The notes beneath the pieces were generated by a model. The model worked only from the letters and a program-made list of their open reading frames with translations, ran no database searches and was not told the DNA's origin. Positions 37,162-46,292 of a stretch of 64,000 bases of DNA are shown one piece after another (position 1 is the stretch's first letter; each line of letters begins with the position of its first letter). The position numbers were made by a program, and so were the translations under genes. Source of the DNA: Bradyrhizobium sp. Ash2021 (GTDB lineage: Bacteria; Pseudomonadota; Alphaproteobacteria; Rhizobiales; Xanthobacteraceae); NCBI RefSeq assembly GCF_031202265.1, contig NZ_CP100604.1, forward strand, positions 8,476,501 through 8,540,500, in the 5' to 3' direction.

Positions 37162-38001
37162 TCAGTCGGGCTGGCTGAGCGCGGCGACCGGCACCGTTCG
37201 GGCACCGGTGCGCGGATTGTCCTTGCGGTTCAGCATTTCCTTGAGATAGCCGACATTCGCCGCCGCCTCGTCCGCCGGCAGATCGGCCTTCACGATGGTC
37301 TCCGCCTCGGCGAAGCGGCCCTGCAGGCCGACCACCAGCGCCAGATTTTGCCGCACCCGCGCGTCGGCCCGGGCGTTGGCATAGGCGCGGCGCAGCGTTT
37401 CCTCCGCCTTCGGCAGATCCCTGGTCAGCATGTAGGAAAGGCCGAGATTGGACAGCACCGACGGTTCGTCCGGCACGATCCGCAGCGCGCTCGCGTAATA
37501 GCGGCGTGCCTCCTCGTGCTTGCCGAGCTTGTCGAGCGCGGTGCCCTGCACCGAAAGGATGCGCCAGTCGGGGTTGTCGGGCGAATGGGCGCGGCTGAGC
37601 ACGTCGAAGGCGGCCTGCGAATTGCCGTTGTCGGCGAGCGCACGGCCGTAGCCGGCGAGCAGCGCCTTGTTGCCGGGATGGGCGATGGTGGCCTGTTCGA
37701 GCACCGCCGCGGCCTGGGCGCGCTGCCCGGTGGCGCGGAGCGCCTGGCCATAGGCAAGGGCGGCGTCGGCATCCTTAGGGTTGGCGCGATAGCGATCGCC
37801 ATACGCCTCGACCGCGCGGCGCGGATCGTCGGGCACCGCTTCCGGCTTGAAGTCAGATTTGGCGTCACCCCTGGAGGTGATCGCCCCCGTCACGTCGGAC
37901 ATAGTCTGGCAGCCGCCAAGGCCCGCGGCCAATAGCGCGGTCAACGCCGCGGAGGCGAGATAGCGGGCAAGATGCCCTGTATGGCTGGACTGTCGACGCA
38001 T
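37162..38001 (-). CDS. tadD: TPR lipoprotein TadD
   Basis: A 279-residue protein with lipobox GLGGC (Cys31) and about five tetratricopeptide repeats (for example DADAALAYGQALRATGQRAQ, YASALRIVPDEPSVLSNLGL). TadD is the outer-membrane pilotin of Tad systems, helping secretin assembly. It faces the other tad genes (convergent with tadC), so it has its own promoter in 38002-38120. The C-terminal 25 residues are disordered. Confidence 0.85.
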   Translation of the reverse strand: MRRQSSHTGHLARYLASAALTALLAAGLGGCQTMSDVTGAITSRGDAKSDFKPEAVPDDPRRAVEAYGDRYRANPKDADAALAYGQALRATGQRAQAAAVLEQATIAHPGNKALLAGYGRALADNGNSQAAFDVLSRAHSPDNPDWRILSVQGTALDKLGKHEEARRYYASALRIVPDEPSVLSNLGLSYMLTRDLPKAEETLRRAYANARADARVRQNLALVVGLQGRFAEAETIVKADLPADEAAANVGYLKEMLNRKDNPRTGARTVPVAALSQPD

Positions 38002-38120
38002 GGCACTTTAACTCACGATATCGGGCGAAAAGGATCAGCCGAACGCGCTAGCAATAGACTGTTAACCCTAATGGCTGGTTAATCGGTTCCCGACGTCCCC
38101 CTGCAACGACCGAGAAACGC

Positions 38121-39503
38121 ATGCCCTCCGTGTTCGAGACCGCGCCTGCCGCTTCAGCCATCCCCATTGTCTTCGTTACCAAGGCGACCTGGGAGGCGGT
38201 CAGCGGCGAGCTTGCCGCCGAGGGGCGGCAATTCGCGCTCGCCAACGGGTTTGCGGCAAAGCCCGGAAAATACCTGGCGCTGCCGGCGGCCGATGGCCGG
38301 ATCGCGCAGGTGCTGTTCGGCCTCGAGGACGGGAGCGCCGCATCCCGCGACCTGTTCCGGCCCGGCGCGTTGCCGGGCCTGCTGCCGCCGGGCCTCTATC
38401 GTTTTGCCAATGCGCCACACGACCTCCGGCTGGCCACGCTCGCTTTCGCGCTGGGCAGCTACCGCTTCGGGCGCTATCGCAAGGCAGACGCGCCCGACGT
38501 CAGGCTGGTGCCGTCCGAGGGTATCGATGCCGCCGACATCCAGCGGATGGCGGACGCCACGGCGCTCGCCCGCGATCTCATTAACACGCCGTCCAACGAT
38601 ATGGGACCCGAGGAACTGGCGCAGGCCGCGCAGACGCTCGCGGCGCGCTTCGGCGCCAGCTTCAATTGCATCACCGGCGACGAGCTGGTGCGGCAGAACT
38701 TTCCGCTGATTCACGCGGTCGGCATGGCCTCGCCGCGCGCGCCGCGCCTGATCGATTTCAGCTGGGGCGACCCTGCGCACCCCAAGGTGACGCTGGTCGG
38801 CAAGGGCGTGTGTTTCGATACCGGCGGGCTCGATCTCAAGCCATCGAGCGGCATGCTGATCATGAAGAAGGACATGGGCGGCGCCGCCAATGTGCTGGCG
38901 CTGGCGCAGATGGTGATGGACGCGAAGCTGAAGCTGCGGCTCAGGGTGCTGATCCCGGCGGTCGAGAACGCGGTCGCCGGCAACGCCTTCCGCCCGCTCG
39001 ACATCTTCAAGTCGCGCAAGGGGGTCACAGTGGAGATCGGCAATACCGACGCCGAAGGCCGGCTGGTGCTGGCGGATGCGCTGGCGCTGGCCTGCGAGGA
39101 GAAGCCCGATCTCTTGGTCGATCTGGGAACCCTGACCGGTGCTGCGCGGGTGGCGCTGGGGCCGGATTTACCCCCCTTTTACACCAATGATGAGAGGCTG
39201 GCCGGGGACGTCGCGCGCTGCGCCAAAGGGGAGAACGATCCGCTGTGGCGAATGCCGCTGTGGCCGCCTTACGATTCCTGGCTGGATTCGAAGACCGCCG
39301 ACATCAACAACGCGCCGCCCGGCGGCTTAGCCGGCTCGATCATTTGCGCGCTGTTCCTCCAGCGTTTCGTCACCGAGGCCACGCGCTGGCTGCATGTCGA
39401 TATCTACGGCTGGACGCCATCGGCCAAACCGGCGCGACCCGAGGGTGGCGAATGCCAGGCGGCGCGCGCGATCTATAAACTCCTGAGCGAACGCTATGGA
39501 TGA
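38121..39503 (+). CDS. Leucyl aminopeptidase family protein (M17)
   Basis: A 460-residue cytosolic aminopeptidase. The M17 signature NTDAEGRLVLADALA and the metal ligands in GKGVCFDTGGLDLKPSSGM and KKDMGGAANVLA are intact. The N-terminal 150 residues are the usual substrate-gating domain of this subgroup. It removes N-terminal residues from peptides. Its stop overlaps the start of the NlpC/P60 gene by eight bases, so the two are co-translated, which suggests joint use on cell-wall or imported peptides. Confidence 0.93.
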   Translation: MPSVFETAPAASAIPIVFVTKATWEAVSGELAAEGRQFALANGFAAKPGKYLALPAADGRIAQVLFGLEDGSAASRDLFRPGALPGLLPPGLYRFANAPHDLRLATLAFALGSYRFGRYRKADAPDVRLVPSEGIDAADIQRMADATALARDLINTPSNDMGPEELAQAAQTLAARFGASFNCITGDELVRQNFPLIHAVGMASPRAPRLIDFSWGDPAHPKVTLVGKGVCFDTGGLDLKPSSGMLIMKKDMGGAANVLALAQMVMDAKLKLRLRVLIPAVENAVAGNAFRPLDIFKSRKGVTVEIGNTDAEGRLVLADALALACEEKPDLLVDLGTLTGAARVALGPDLPPFYTNDERLAGDVARCAKGENDPLWRMPLWPPYDSWLDSKTADINNAPPGGLAGSIICALFLQRFVTEATRWLHVDIYGWTPSAKPARPEGGECQAARAIYKLLSERYG

Positions 39504-40341
39504 TCCGCGGCTGACCCCGGCGCGGCCCGATCTCGCCGCGAAATATCTCGAAGGCAAGGTCAAGGCCGCACGCTTCGTTGCCGGCGAGGAATTCGAAATT
39601 GCCGATGGCCTTGCGCCACTGCGCGAGGCGCCGGCCCCGGATGCCATGCTGCTGACTCAGGCGCTGAAGGGCGAGCGCGTCACGATCTATGACCGCAACG
39701 GAGACGGTTTTGCCTGGGGCCAACTCAACAGCGACGGCTATGTCGGCTGGCTGCCTGATGCCGCGCTGACAAAACCTGGCGCCGCACCGACGCACAAGGT
39801 CACGGCGTTGCGGACCTTTGCGTTTCCCGCCGCTTCGATCAAACTGCCGCCGGTCGAGACGCTGTCGATGGGAGCAAGCGTGACGGTCGCGCGGAACCAC
39901 GGCGCGTTCGCCGTGACCCGCGAAGGCTGGTATCTGCCGCACCGGCATATCGGCGGCGTTGAGACGATGGAAGATGATTTCGTGGCCGTTGCCGAGCGGT
40001 TCATTGGCACGCCCTATCTGTGGGGCGGCAAGAGCAGTCTTGGCGTTGACTGTTCCGGCCTGGTGCAGATTTCACTGAATGCCGCCGGCATCGGCTGTCC
40101 GCGCGACAGCGACATGCAGCAGGACGGGCTTGGCCGGGAACTGGGCCCGGCAGAAGCGAAACAGCTGCAGCGCGGCGACCTGATCTTCTGGAACGACCAT
40201 GTCGCGATTGCGCGCGACGCCTCAACCATCGTCCACGCCAACGCGCATCACATGGCGACCGCGGTCGAAAACACCCGCGATGCGATCGCGCGCATCAAGG
40301 CCGCGGGCAGCGAGGTGATGGCGATCAAGCGGATGGGATGA
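39496..40341 (+). CDS. NlpC/P60 family cysteine peptidase with SH3-like domains
   Basis: A 281-residue protein. The N-terminal part (about residues 35-155) holds two bacterial SH3-like modules (FAWGQLNSDGYVGWLP). The C-terminal part is the NlpC/P60 domain with Cys186 (GVDCSGLVQ), His235 (FWNDHVAIA) and a third polar residue near His247 (VHANAHH). No signal peptide is visible, so it acts in the cytosol, probably as a dipeptidyl-peptidase VI-like enzyme on muropeptide stems. It overlaps the aminopeptidase gene. Confidence 0.9.
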   Translation: MDDPRLTPARPDLAAKYLEGKVKAARFVAGEEFEIADGLAPLREAPAPDAMLLTQALKGERVTIYDRNGDGFAWGQLNSDGYVGWLPDAALTKPGAAPTHKVTALRTFAFPAASIKLPPVETLSMGASVTVARNHGAFAVTREGWYLPHRHIGGVETMEDDFVAVAERFIGTPYLWGGKSSLGVDCSGLVQISLNAAGIGCPRDSDMQQDGLGRELGPAEAKQLQRGDLIFWNDHVAIARDASTIVHANAHHMATAVENTRDAIARIKAAGSEVMAIKRMG

Positions 40342-40371
40342 AGTGCCGAGGTTTTCGCTTCACCTCTCCCA

Positions 40372-40436
40372 ATCGAAGTCGGATGTATCCGACTTCGATC
40401 ATTTTAAGTGCCCAACTCGGGTAAACCCGAGTTGGG
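40372..40436. repeat. Pair of perfect hairpins between convergent genes
   Basis: ATCGAAGTCGGAT-GT-ATCCGACTTCGAT (40372-40399, 13-bp stem) is followed by CCCAACTCGGG-TAAA-CCCGAGTTGGG (40411-40436, 11-bp stem). Outside lie CACCTCTCCC and GGGAGGGAG. It probably serves as a bidirectional transcription or mRNA end. Confidence 0.7.
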
Positions 40437-40488
40437 AGGGAGACGTGCGACCGAGCCTGTTGCGCTTCCGGTATCCACAGGCTCGCTG

Positions 40489-42114
40489 TTAAACTCCAAC
40501 CGCCGCATCGGGATCGGCTTCCATCCGGAACGCGGCGGCAAACAGCGCGCGGGTGTAATCACTCTTCGGATTCTTGAACAGTTCGGCGGCCGGGCCTTCC
40601 TCGACTACCTTTCCAAGCCGCATCACGATCAGATGGCTGGCCAAGGAGGCCACCACGCGCAAATCGTGCGAGATGAACATGTAAGTCAGATCGCGCTTGC
40701 GCTGCAGCTCGCGCAGCAAATCGACCATCTGGGCCTGGAACAGCATGTCGAGCGCGCTGGTCGGCTCATCGAGCACGACAAAATTCGGCTCCAGCACCAC
40801 CGCGCGCGCAATTGAGATGCGCTGGCGCTGACCGCCGGAAAATTCATGCGGATAGCGAAAACGCGTCGCCGGATCGAGACCGACGTCGTTCAGCGCCTTG
40901 ATGACGCGCGTCTCGCGCTCTTCGTAGGACAGCGCGCGCTGATGCACGCTCAGGCCTTCGGCGACGATGTCGCCGACCGACATGCGCGGGCTCAGCGCGC
41001 CGAACGGATCCTGGAACACGATCTGCATGTCGCGGCGGAACGGCAGCATGTCCCTGAAGCGCAGCCCCTGGATGTTTTTGCCGAGAAACACGATCGGGCC
41101 GTTCGAGGAGATCAGCCGCAGCAGGGCAAGGCCGAGCGTGGTTTTGCCGGATCCGGATTCGCCGACCACGCCGAGCGTCTCGCCCTTGCGCACCGCAAGG
41201 CTGACGCCATCGACCGCCTTGATATGTCCGACGGTCTTGCGCAGCAGGCCGCGCCTGACCGGAAACCAGACTTTTAGATTGTCCGCGGACATCACGACCG
41301 GCTGGTCCGGCCGCGGCGGCGCCGGATCGGGCTTCGGCTCCGCCGCCAGCAGGTCGCGCGTATAGGGATGTTTCGGCGCGGTGAAAACCTGCTCGACCGG
41401 GCCCTGCTCGACGATCTTGCCATTCTTCATCACGCAGACGACGTCGGCGATGCGGCGCACGATGCCGAGATCGTGGGTGATGAAAAGCAAGCTCATGCCG
41501 AGCCGGGTGCGGATCTCGGCCAGCAGCGCCAGGATCTGCGCCTGCACGGTGACGTCGAGCGCGGTGGTCGGCTCGTCCGCGATCAGGAGATCCGGCTCGT
41601 TGGCGAGCGCCATCGCGATCATGACGCGCTGGCGCTGGCCGCCGGACAATTGGTGCGGATAGCTTTGCAGCCGGGTTTGCGGATCGGGAATGCCGACTTG
41701 CGTCAGCAGTTCGAGCGTCCGCGCCCGCGCCATCGCCGCGCTGACCGGATTGTGGAGTGAGAGTATCTCGCCGATCTGGGACTCGATCGTATGGAGCGGA
41801 TTGAGCGAGGTCATCGGCTCCTGGAAGATGATCGAGACGTCGTTGCCGCGAATCTCGCGCATCTCGCGTTCGGACGATCCCAGCAGATCGCGCCCCTTGA
41901 ACCGGATGCTGCCGGAGGGATGCGACGCGATCGGATACGGCAACAGCCTCAGGATCGACAGCGCACTGACCGACTTTCCGGAACCGGACTCGCCGACCAG
42001 CGCCACGCACTCGCCGCGCCTGATCGAGAAGGAGACATGATCGACCGCGACCGAGGCGCCGAACGCCACCGAGAGGTCGCGGATATCGAGCAGAGGCTGG
42101 TTGATGGCGTCCAT
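40489..42114 (-). CDS. yejF: Peptide ABC transporter, double ATP-binding protein (YejF)
   Basis: A 541-residue protein made of two fused ABC ATPase domains. Domain 1 has Walker [10 protein letters not shown], signature [15 protein letters not shown] and [13 protein letters not shown]. Domain 2 has [24 protein letters not shown] and [13 protein letters not shown]. Both carry the oligopeptide-type C-terminal extension. It energises YejBE. The start lies four bases from the yejE stop. Confidence 0.93.
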   Translation of the reverse strand: MDAINQPLLDIRDLSVAFGASVAVDHVSFSIRRGECVALVGESGSGKSVSALSILRLLPYPIASHPSGSIRFKGRDLLGSSEREMREIRGNDVSIIFQEPMTSLNPLHTIESQIGEILSLHNPVSAAMARARTLELLTQVGIPDPQTRLQSYPHQLSGGQRQRVMIAMALANEPDLLIADEPTTALDVTVQAQILALLAEIRTRLGMSLLFITHDLGIVRRIADVVCVMKNGKIVEQGPVEQVFTAPKHPYTRDLLAAEPKPDPAPPRPDQPVVMSADNLKVWFPVRRGLLRKTVGHIKAVDGVSLAVRKGETLGVVGESGSGKTTLGLALLRLISSNGPIVFLGKNIQGLRFRDMLPFRRDMQIVFQDPFGALSPRMSVGDIVAEGLSVHQRALSYEERETRVIKALNDVGLDPATRFRYPHEFSGGQRQRISIARAVVLEPNFVVLDEPTSALDMLFQAQMVDLLRELQRKRDLTYMFISHDLRVVASLASHLIVMRLGKVVEEGPAAELFKNPKSDYTRALFAAAFRMEADPDAAVGV

Positions 42115-42118
42115 GATG

Positions 42119-43297
42119 TTACCGGAACGTCTTGCGCGGATCGAAGGCGTCGCGCGCGCCTTCGCCGATGAAAATCAAAAGCGACAGCATGATCGCGACC
42201 GAGAAGAAGCCGGTGAAGCCGAGCCAGGGCGCCTGCACGTTGGCCTTGGCCTGCGACAGCAATTCACCAAGCGAGGGCGAACCGGGCGGCAGACCGAAGC
42301 CGAGGAAGTCCAGCGCCGTCAGCGTCATCACCGACGACGACACGATGAAGGGGAGGAACGTCATGGTCGCCACCATCGCGTTCGGCAACAGATGGCGGAA
42401 CATGATCACGGGGTTGGAGACACCGAGCGCCCGCGCCGCCTGGATGTATTCGAAATTGCGCCCGCGCAGGAATTCGGCCCGCACCAGACCGACCAGCGAC
42501 ACCCATGAGAACAACAGGAGAATGCCGAGCAGGACGAAGAAACCCGGCGGCAGCACCGCCGATATGATCAACAGCAGATACAGCGAGGGAATCGCGGTCC
42601 AGACTTCGATGAAACGCTGGAAGCCGAGGTCGACCCAGCCGCCGAAATAGCCTTGCACGCCGCCGGCGGCGACACCGATGATCGAGGAGATGATGGTCAG
42701 CGTCAGGCCGAACAGCACCGAGATACGAAAGCCGTAGATCAGGCGCGCGACCACGTCGCGGCCCTGATCGTCGGTTCCGAGCCAGTTATATTCGAGGTCG
42801 CGGCAGCCGTTGAGGTGCTTCTTCGTCACCACCTCCTTGCACTGGTCCTCCGTCAGCAGCCAGGTCGGCTTCGATGGCGCCGGCGTCGGCAGGTCGAGAT
42901 TGTGGGTGTCGTAGGAATAGCGGATCAGCGGCCAGACGATGCTGCCGCCCTTGGCCGCGATCTGTTTCTGCAAGTAGGGATCGCGATAGTCGGCGGCGGT
43001 CTCGAAATCGCCGCCGAAAGTGGTCTCCGAATAACTGACAAAGGCCGGCCAGTAGAGATGGCCGTCATATTTGACGAGGAAGGGACGATCGTTGGCGATC
43101 AACTCGGCAAACAGCGAGATGAAGAACAGGATCAGGAAGATCCAGAGCGACCAGTAACCCCGCCGGTTGGCCTTGAAATTCTGCCAGCGGCGGCGGTTGA
43201 GCGGCGACGGACTGAAGCGGTGGCGCGTCGGCGGGACGGCTTCGCCGAGCGGCGCTTGCGTCGTGGTCTCGACCGGCAGGGGTGCGGTGATCGTCAT
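42119..43297 (-). CDS. yejE: Peptide ABC transporter permease YejE
   Basis: A 392-residue DppC-type permease. An N-terminal helix at about 48-68 is followed by a roughly 150-residue periplasmic loop, a mark of YejE, and then five helices. The EAA-type loop is EYIQAARALGVSNPVIMFRH. The loop contains CKEVVTKKHLNGCRDLEYNW, with two Cys that could be bridged. Its start overlaps the yejB stop by one base (TGATG). Confidence 0.93.
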   Translation of the reverse strand: MTITAPLPVETTTQAPLGEAVPPTRHRFSPSPLNRRRWQNFKANRRGYWSLWIFLILFFISLFAELIANDRPFLVKYDGHLYWPAFVSYSETTFGGDFETAADYRDPYLQKQIAAKGGSIVWPLIRYSYDTHNLDLPTPAPSKPTWLLTEDQCKEVVTKKHLNGCRDLEYNWLGTDDQGRDVVARLIYGFRISVLFGLTLTIISSIIGVAAGGVQGYFGGWVDLGFQRFIEVWTAIPSLYLLLIISAVLPPGFFVLLGILLLFSWVSLVGLVRAEFLRGRNFEYIQAARALGVSNPVIMFRHLLPNAMVATMTFLPFIVSSSVMTLTALDFLGFGLPPGSPSLGELLSQAKANVQAPWLGFTGFFSVAIMLSLLIFIGEGARDAFDPRKTFR

Positions 43298-44406
43298 CAG
43301 ACCTCACGCGCCTCGAAATCGATCCGCGGATCGATCCACATGTAAGCGAGATCGGAGATCAGATTGACCACGAGGCCGACCAGCGAAAAGATGAACAGCG
43401 TGCCGAATACGACCGGATAATCGCGATTGAGTACGCTCTCGAAACCGAGCAGGCCGAGCCCGTCGAGCGAAAAGATGGTTTCGATCAGCAGCGAGCCGGA
43501 GAAGAAGGCATGGATGAACGCGCCGGGAAATCCCGCGATCACGATCAGCATCGCGTTGCGGAAGATGTGATTATACAGCACCTGCCGCTCGCTGCAGCCC
43601 TTGGCGCGCGCGGTCATCACATATTGCTTGCGGATCTCATCGAGGAACGAGTTCTTGGTCAGAAGCGTCATGGTGGCGAAGGCGCCGAGCGCCATCGCGA
43701 TCAGCGGCAGTGTGATGTGCCAGAAATAATCGATGATTTTCCAGTACCAGGGAAATTGCGACCAGCCGTCCGAGGTCAGCCCCCGTAGCGGGAAAATGTT
43801 GAGGAACGAGCCGCCGGCGAACAGGATGATCAGCAGGATCGCGAACAGGAACCCGGGAATCGCAAATCCGACGATGATCACGGCAGAGGTCCAGGTATCG
43901 AACTTGGAGCCGTCCATCACCGCCTTGCGGATGCCGAGCGGGATCGAAATCAGATAGGTCAGCAGCGTCATCCAGATCCCGAGCGACATCGAGACCGGCA
44001 GCTTCTCCTTGATCAGCTGGAGCACGCTGACGTCGCGGAAATAGCTCTTGCCGAAATCGAACCGCGAAAAATTCCACACCATCAGCGCGAAACGCTCGGG
44101 CGCCGGCTTGTCAAAACCGAACTGGACTTCCAGTTTCTTGATGAAGTCCGGGTCGAGCCCCTGCGCGCCGCGATATTTCGAATTGACAGCGTTCCCGGGT
44201 GCTGCGGCCGGGTTGCCGCGCGCACCGAAATCGCCGCCGCCGCCGGAAATCCGGGACGTCCCGCCGGTGTCGGCGCCAGAAAGCTGGGCGATCACGCGCT
44301 CGACCGGACCGCCCGGCGCGAACTGAACGACGATGAAGGAGACGAACAGAATTCCCAACAGTGTTGGGAACATCAGGAGAATACGGCGGGCAATATAGGC
44401 GCTCAT
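43297..44406 (-). CDS. yejB: Peptide ABC transporter permease YejB
   Basis: A 369-residue DppB-type permease. It starts MSAYIARRILLMFPTLLGIL, has a Gly/Ser-rich periplasmic loop (ISGGGGDFGARGNP) after the first helix, as usual for YejB, and the EAA-type loop YVMTARAKGCSERQVLYNH. It forms the channel with YejE. It lies three bases from the stop of the binding-protein gene upstream. Confidence 0.93.
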   Translation of the reverse strand: MSAYIARRILLMFPTLLGILFVSFIVVQFAPGGPVERVIAQLSGADTGGTSRISGGGGDFGARGNPAAAPGNAVNSKYRGAQGLDPDFIKKLEVQFGFDKPAPERFALMVWNFSRFDFGKSYFRDVSVLQLIKEKLPVSMSLGIWMTLLTYLISIPLGIRKAVMDGSKFDTWTSAVIIVGFAIPGFLFAILLIILFAGGSFLNIFPLRGLTSDGWSQFPWYWKIIDYFWHITLPLIAMALGAFATMTLLTKNSFLDEIRKQYVMTARAKGCSERQVLYNHIFRNAMLIVIAGFPGAFIHAFFSGSLLIETIFSLDGLGLLGFESVLNRDYPVVFGTLFIFSLVGLVVNLISDLAYMWIDPRIDFEAREV

Positions 44407-44409
44407 GAA

Positions 44410-46281
44410 TTATTTCGCCTGCTCGAGCTTGGCGGCCTTGTTGGGATCGAACCACCAGTTTTCCGGCGCACCGACGCCCTGCGCATACTTCGCCGGCTTT
44501 TCCGGGTGACTAAACACATCCCAATAAGCGATCGGGTGCGTGGAGCGGTACCACTGCGGCACCCAATAACGGCCGGCCCGAAATACCCGGTCGAGCGCCT
44601 GGCAGGCGAAAGTCAAATCGGCGCGGGTTTCGGCGCTGATCGCCTTTTCGATCAGCGCGTCGATCGCGGGACTGGCAACGCCTGCCAAATTATACGAGCC
44701 TTTGGTGGCCGCCTCCTTCGACGAAAAATACGGCCGCAGGCTGTCGCCCGGCGTCGCCGACATGCTCATGCGCTGGACCGTCATCTCGAAATCAAAGGCT
44801 TCCTCACGGGCGCGGAATTGCACGGCGTCAACCAGCCGGATGCCGGCCTCGACCCCGATCTGGCCGAGATTCTTGATGAAGGTCGCGTGATGCGGCTGAA
44901 ATGACGGCTCGTCGAGCAGGAATTCGATTGTGAAAATCTCGCCGTTCGGCAATCGCCGCTTGCCATCCTTGACGACGCATCCGGCATCGTTGAGCAGTTG
45001 CACGGCCTTGCGCAGCAGCGTCCGGTCCTGCCCCGATCCATCCGACACCGGCGGCACGAAGGGCTCACCGAACACCTCGTCCGGCACCTGGCCGCGGAAC
45101 GGCTCAAGCAGCTTCAGCTCTTCAGGCGAAGGCGGTCCGCTCGCCACCATGTCCGAATTCTGGAACGGCGAGCAGGTGCGCGCATAGGCGCCATACATGA
45201 CGGTCTTGTTGGTCCACTCGAAATCGAACGCATAGCCCAGGGCTTCACGCACGCGCGGATCCTTGAACTTGTCGCGGCGGGTATTGAAGATCCAGCCCTG
45301 CCCGCCGGACGGCGTTTCATCCGGCAGCGTCTCACGCTTGACCCGGCCGTCCTTGACGGCTGCGAAGTCGTAGCGCGTGGCCCAGATACGCGCGGTGAAC
45401 TCCTCGCGGAACAGATAGCTCTTGCCTGAAAAGCCCTCGAACGCGACATCGCGATCGCGATAAAACTCGTAGCGTACGGTATCGAAATTGTAGCTGCCGC
45501 GGTTGACGGCAAGGTCGGCCGCCCACCAGTCCTTGACCCGATCGTATTCGACGTAGCGGTTGACCTCGTATTTGCCGACCTTGTACGGCCCCGATCCGAG
45601 CGGCGCATCGAGGCTCGATTCATCGAACGGGCGCGTGGCGTAATAGGCTTTCGAGAAGATCGGCAGGCCGGCGACGAAGAGCGGCACATCGCGCGCGCGC
45701 TTCGGCGCAAAGGTGACAATCACCGTCGCATCGTCGGGTGTTTCGGCCTTCACAAAGTCGCGCAGCTGAACCACGATCAGCGGGTGGCCTTTTTCCTTCA
45801 GCGTATTCAGCGAGAAGGCGACGTCCTGCGCAGTCAATTTCGAGCCGTCGTGAAATTGCGCCTCGGGCCGCATCGTAAAACGGTAAGTCAGCTTGTCGGG
45901 TGAAATCCGCACGGATTTCGCGGCAAGACCGTACATCGCGTCGGGTTCATCGTTCGCGCGCGCCATCAGGCTCACGAACGTCATGTCCATGCCCTGCGCG
46001 CCTTCGCCCTTCAGGATGTAGGCGTTGAACGAATTGAAGGTGAAGAAGGATTGGTTAAAGGCGCGGGCCGACGGGATCAGGGAAAACAATCCGCCCTTCG
46101 GCGCGGCGACATTCACGTATTCGAAATGGTGGAAGTCGGCCGAATATTTGAGATCGCCGAACACCGACATCCCGTGCGTCTCGGCGCTGTCCTCGGCGGC
46201 AGCGGACATCGGACAAAACCACGGAGCGCTCAGCGCACCAATGCCGAGACCGAGCACATGCCGGCGATTGAGTAGCGCCAT
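44410..46281 (-). CDS. Peptide ABC transporter substrate-binding protein, YejA/YepA-like (copy 1)
   Basis: A 623-residue SBP_bac_5 protein. The signal peptide (MALLNRRHVLGLGIGALSA, with a double Arg) is followed by HGMSVFGDLKYSADFHHFEY, the start typical of the YejA group, and by YRFTMRPEAQFHDGSKLTAQ. ATG 46281 is chosen; the open frame continues to 46458 inside the neighbouring gene without support. It is a clear paralogue of the protein encoded just upstream. The two may bind different peptides and share one YejBEF pump. Confidence 0.92.
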   Translation of the reverse strand: MALLNRRHVLGLGIGALSAPWFCPMSAAAEDSAETHGMSVFGDLKYSADFHHFEYVNVAAPKGGLFSLIPSARAFNQSFFTFNSFNAYILKGEGAQGMDMTFVSLMARANDEPDAMYGLAAKSVRISPDKLTYRFTMRPEAQFHDGSKLTAQDVAFSLNTLKEKGHPLIVVQLRDFVKAETPDDATVIVTFAPKRARDVPLFVAGLPIFSKAYYATRPFDESSLDAPLGSGPYKVGKYEVNRYVEYDRVKDWWAADLAVNRGSYNFDTVRYEFYRDRDVAFEGFSGKSYLFREEFTARIWATRYDFAAVKDGRVKRETLPDETPSGGQGWIFNTRRDKFKDPRVREALGYAFDFEWTNKTVMYGAYARTCSPFQNSDMVASGPPSPEELKLLEPFRGQVPDEVFGEPFVPPVSDGSGQDRTLLRKAVQLLNDAGCVVKDGKRRLPNGEIFTIEFLLDEPSFQPHHATFIKNLGQIGVEAGIRLVDAVQFRAREEAFDFEMTVQRMSMSATPGDSLRPYFSSKEAATKGSYNLAGVASPAIDALIEKAISAETRADLTFACQALDRVFRAGRYWVPQWYRSTHPIAYWDVFSHPEKPAKYAQGVGAPENWWFDPNKAAKLEQAK

Positions 46282-46292
46282 GCGCGATTCCT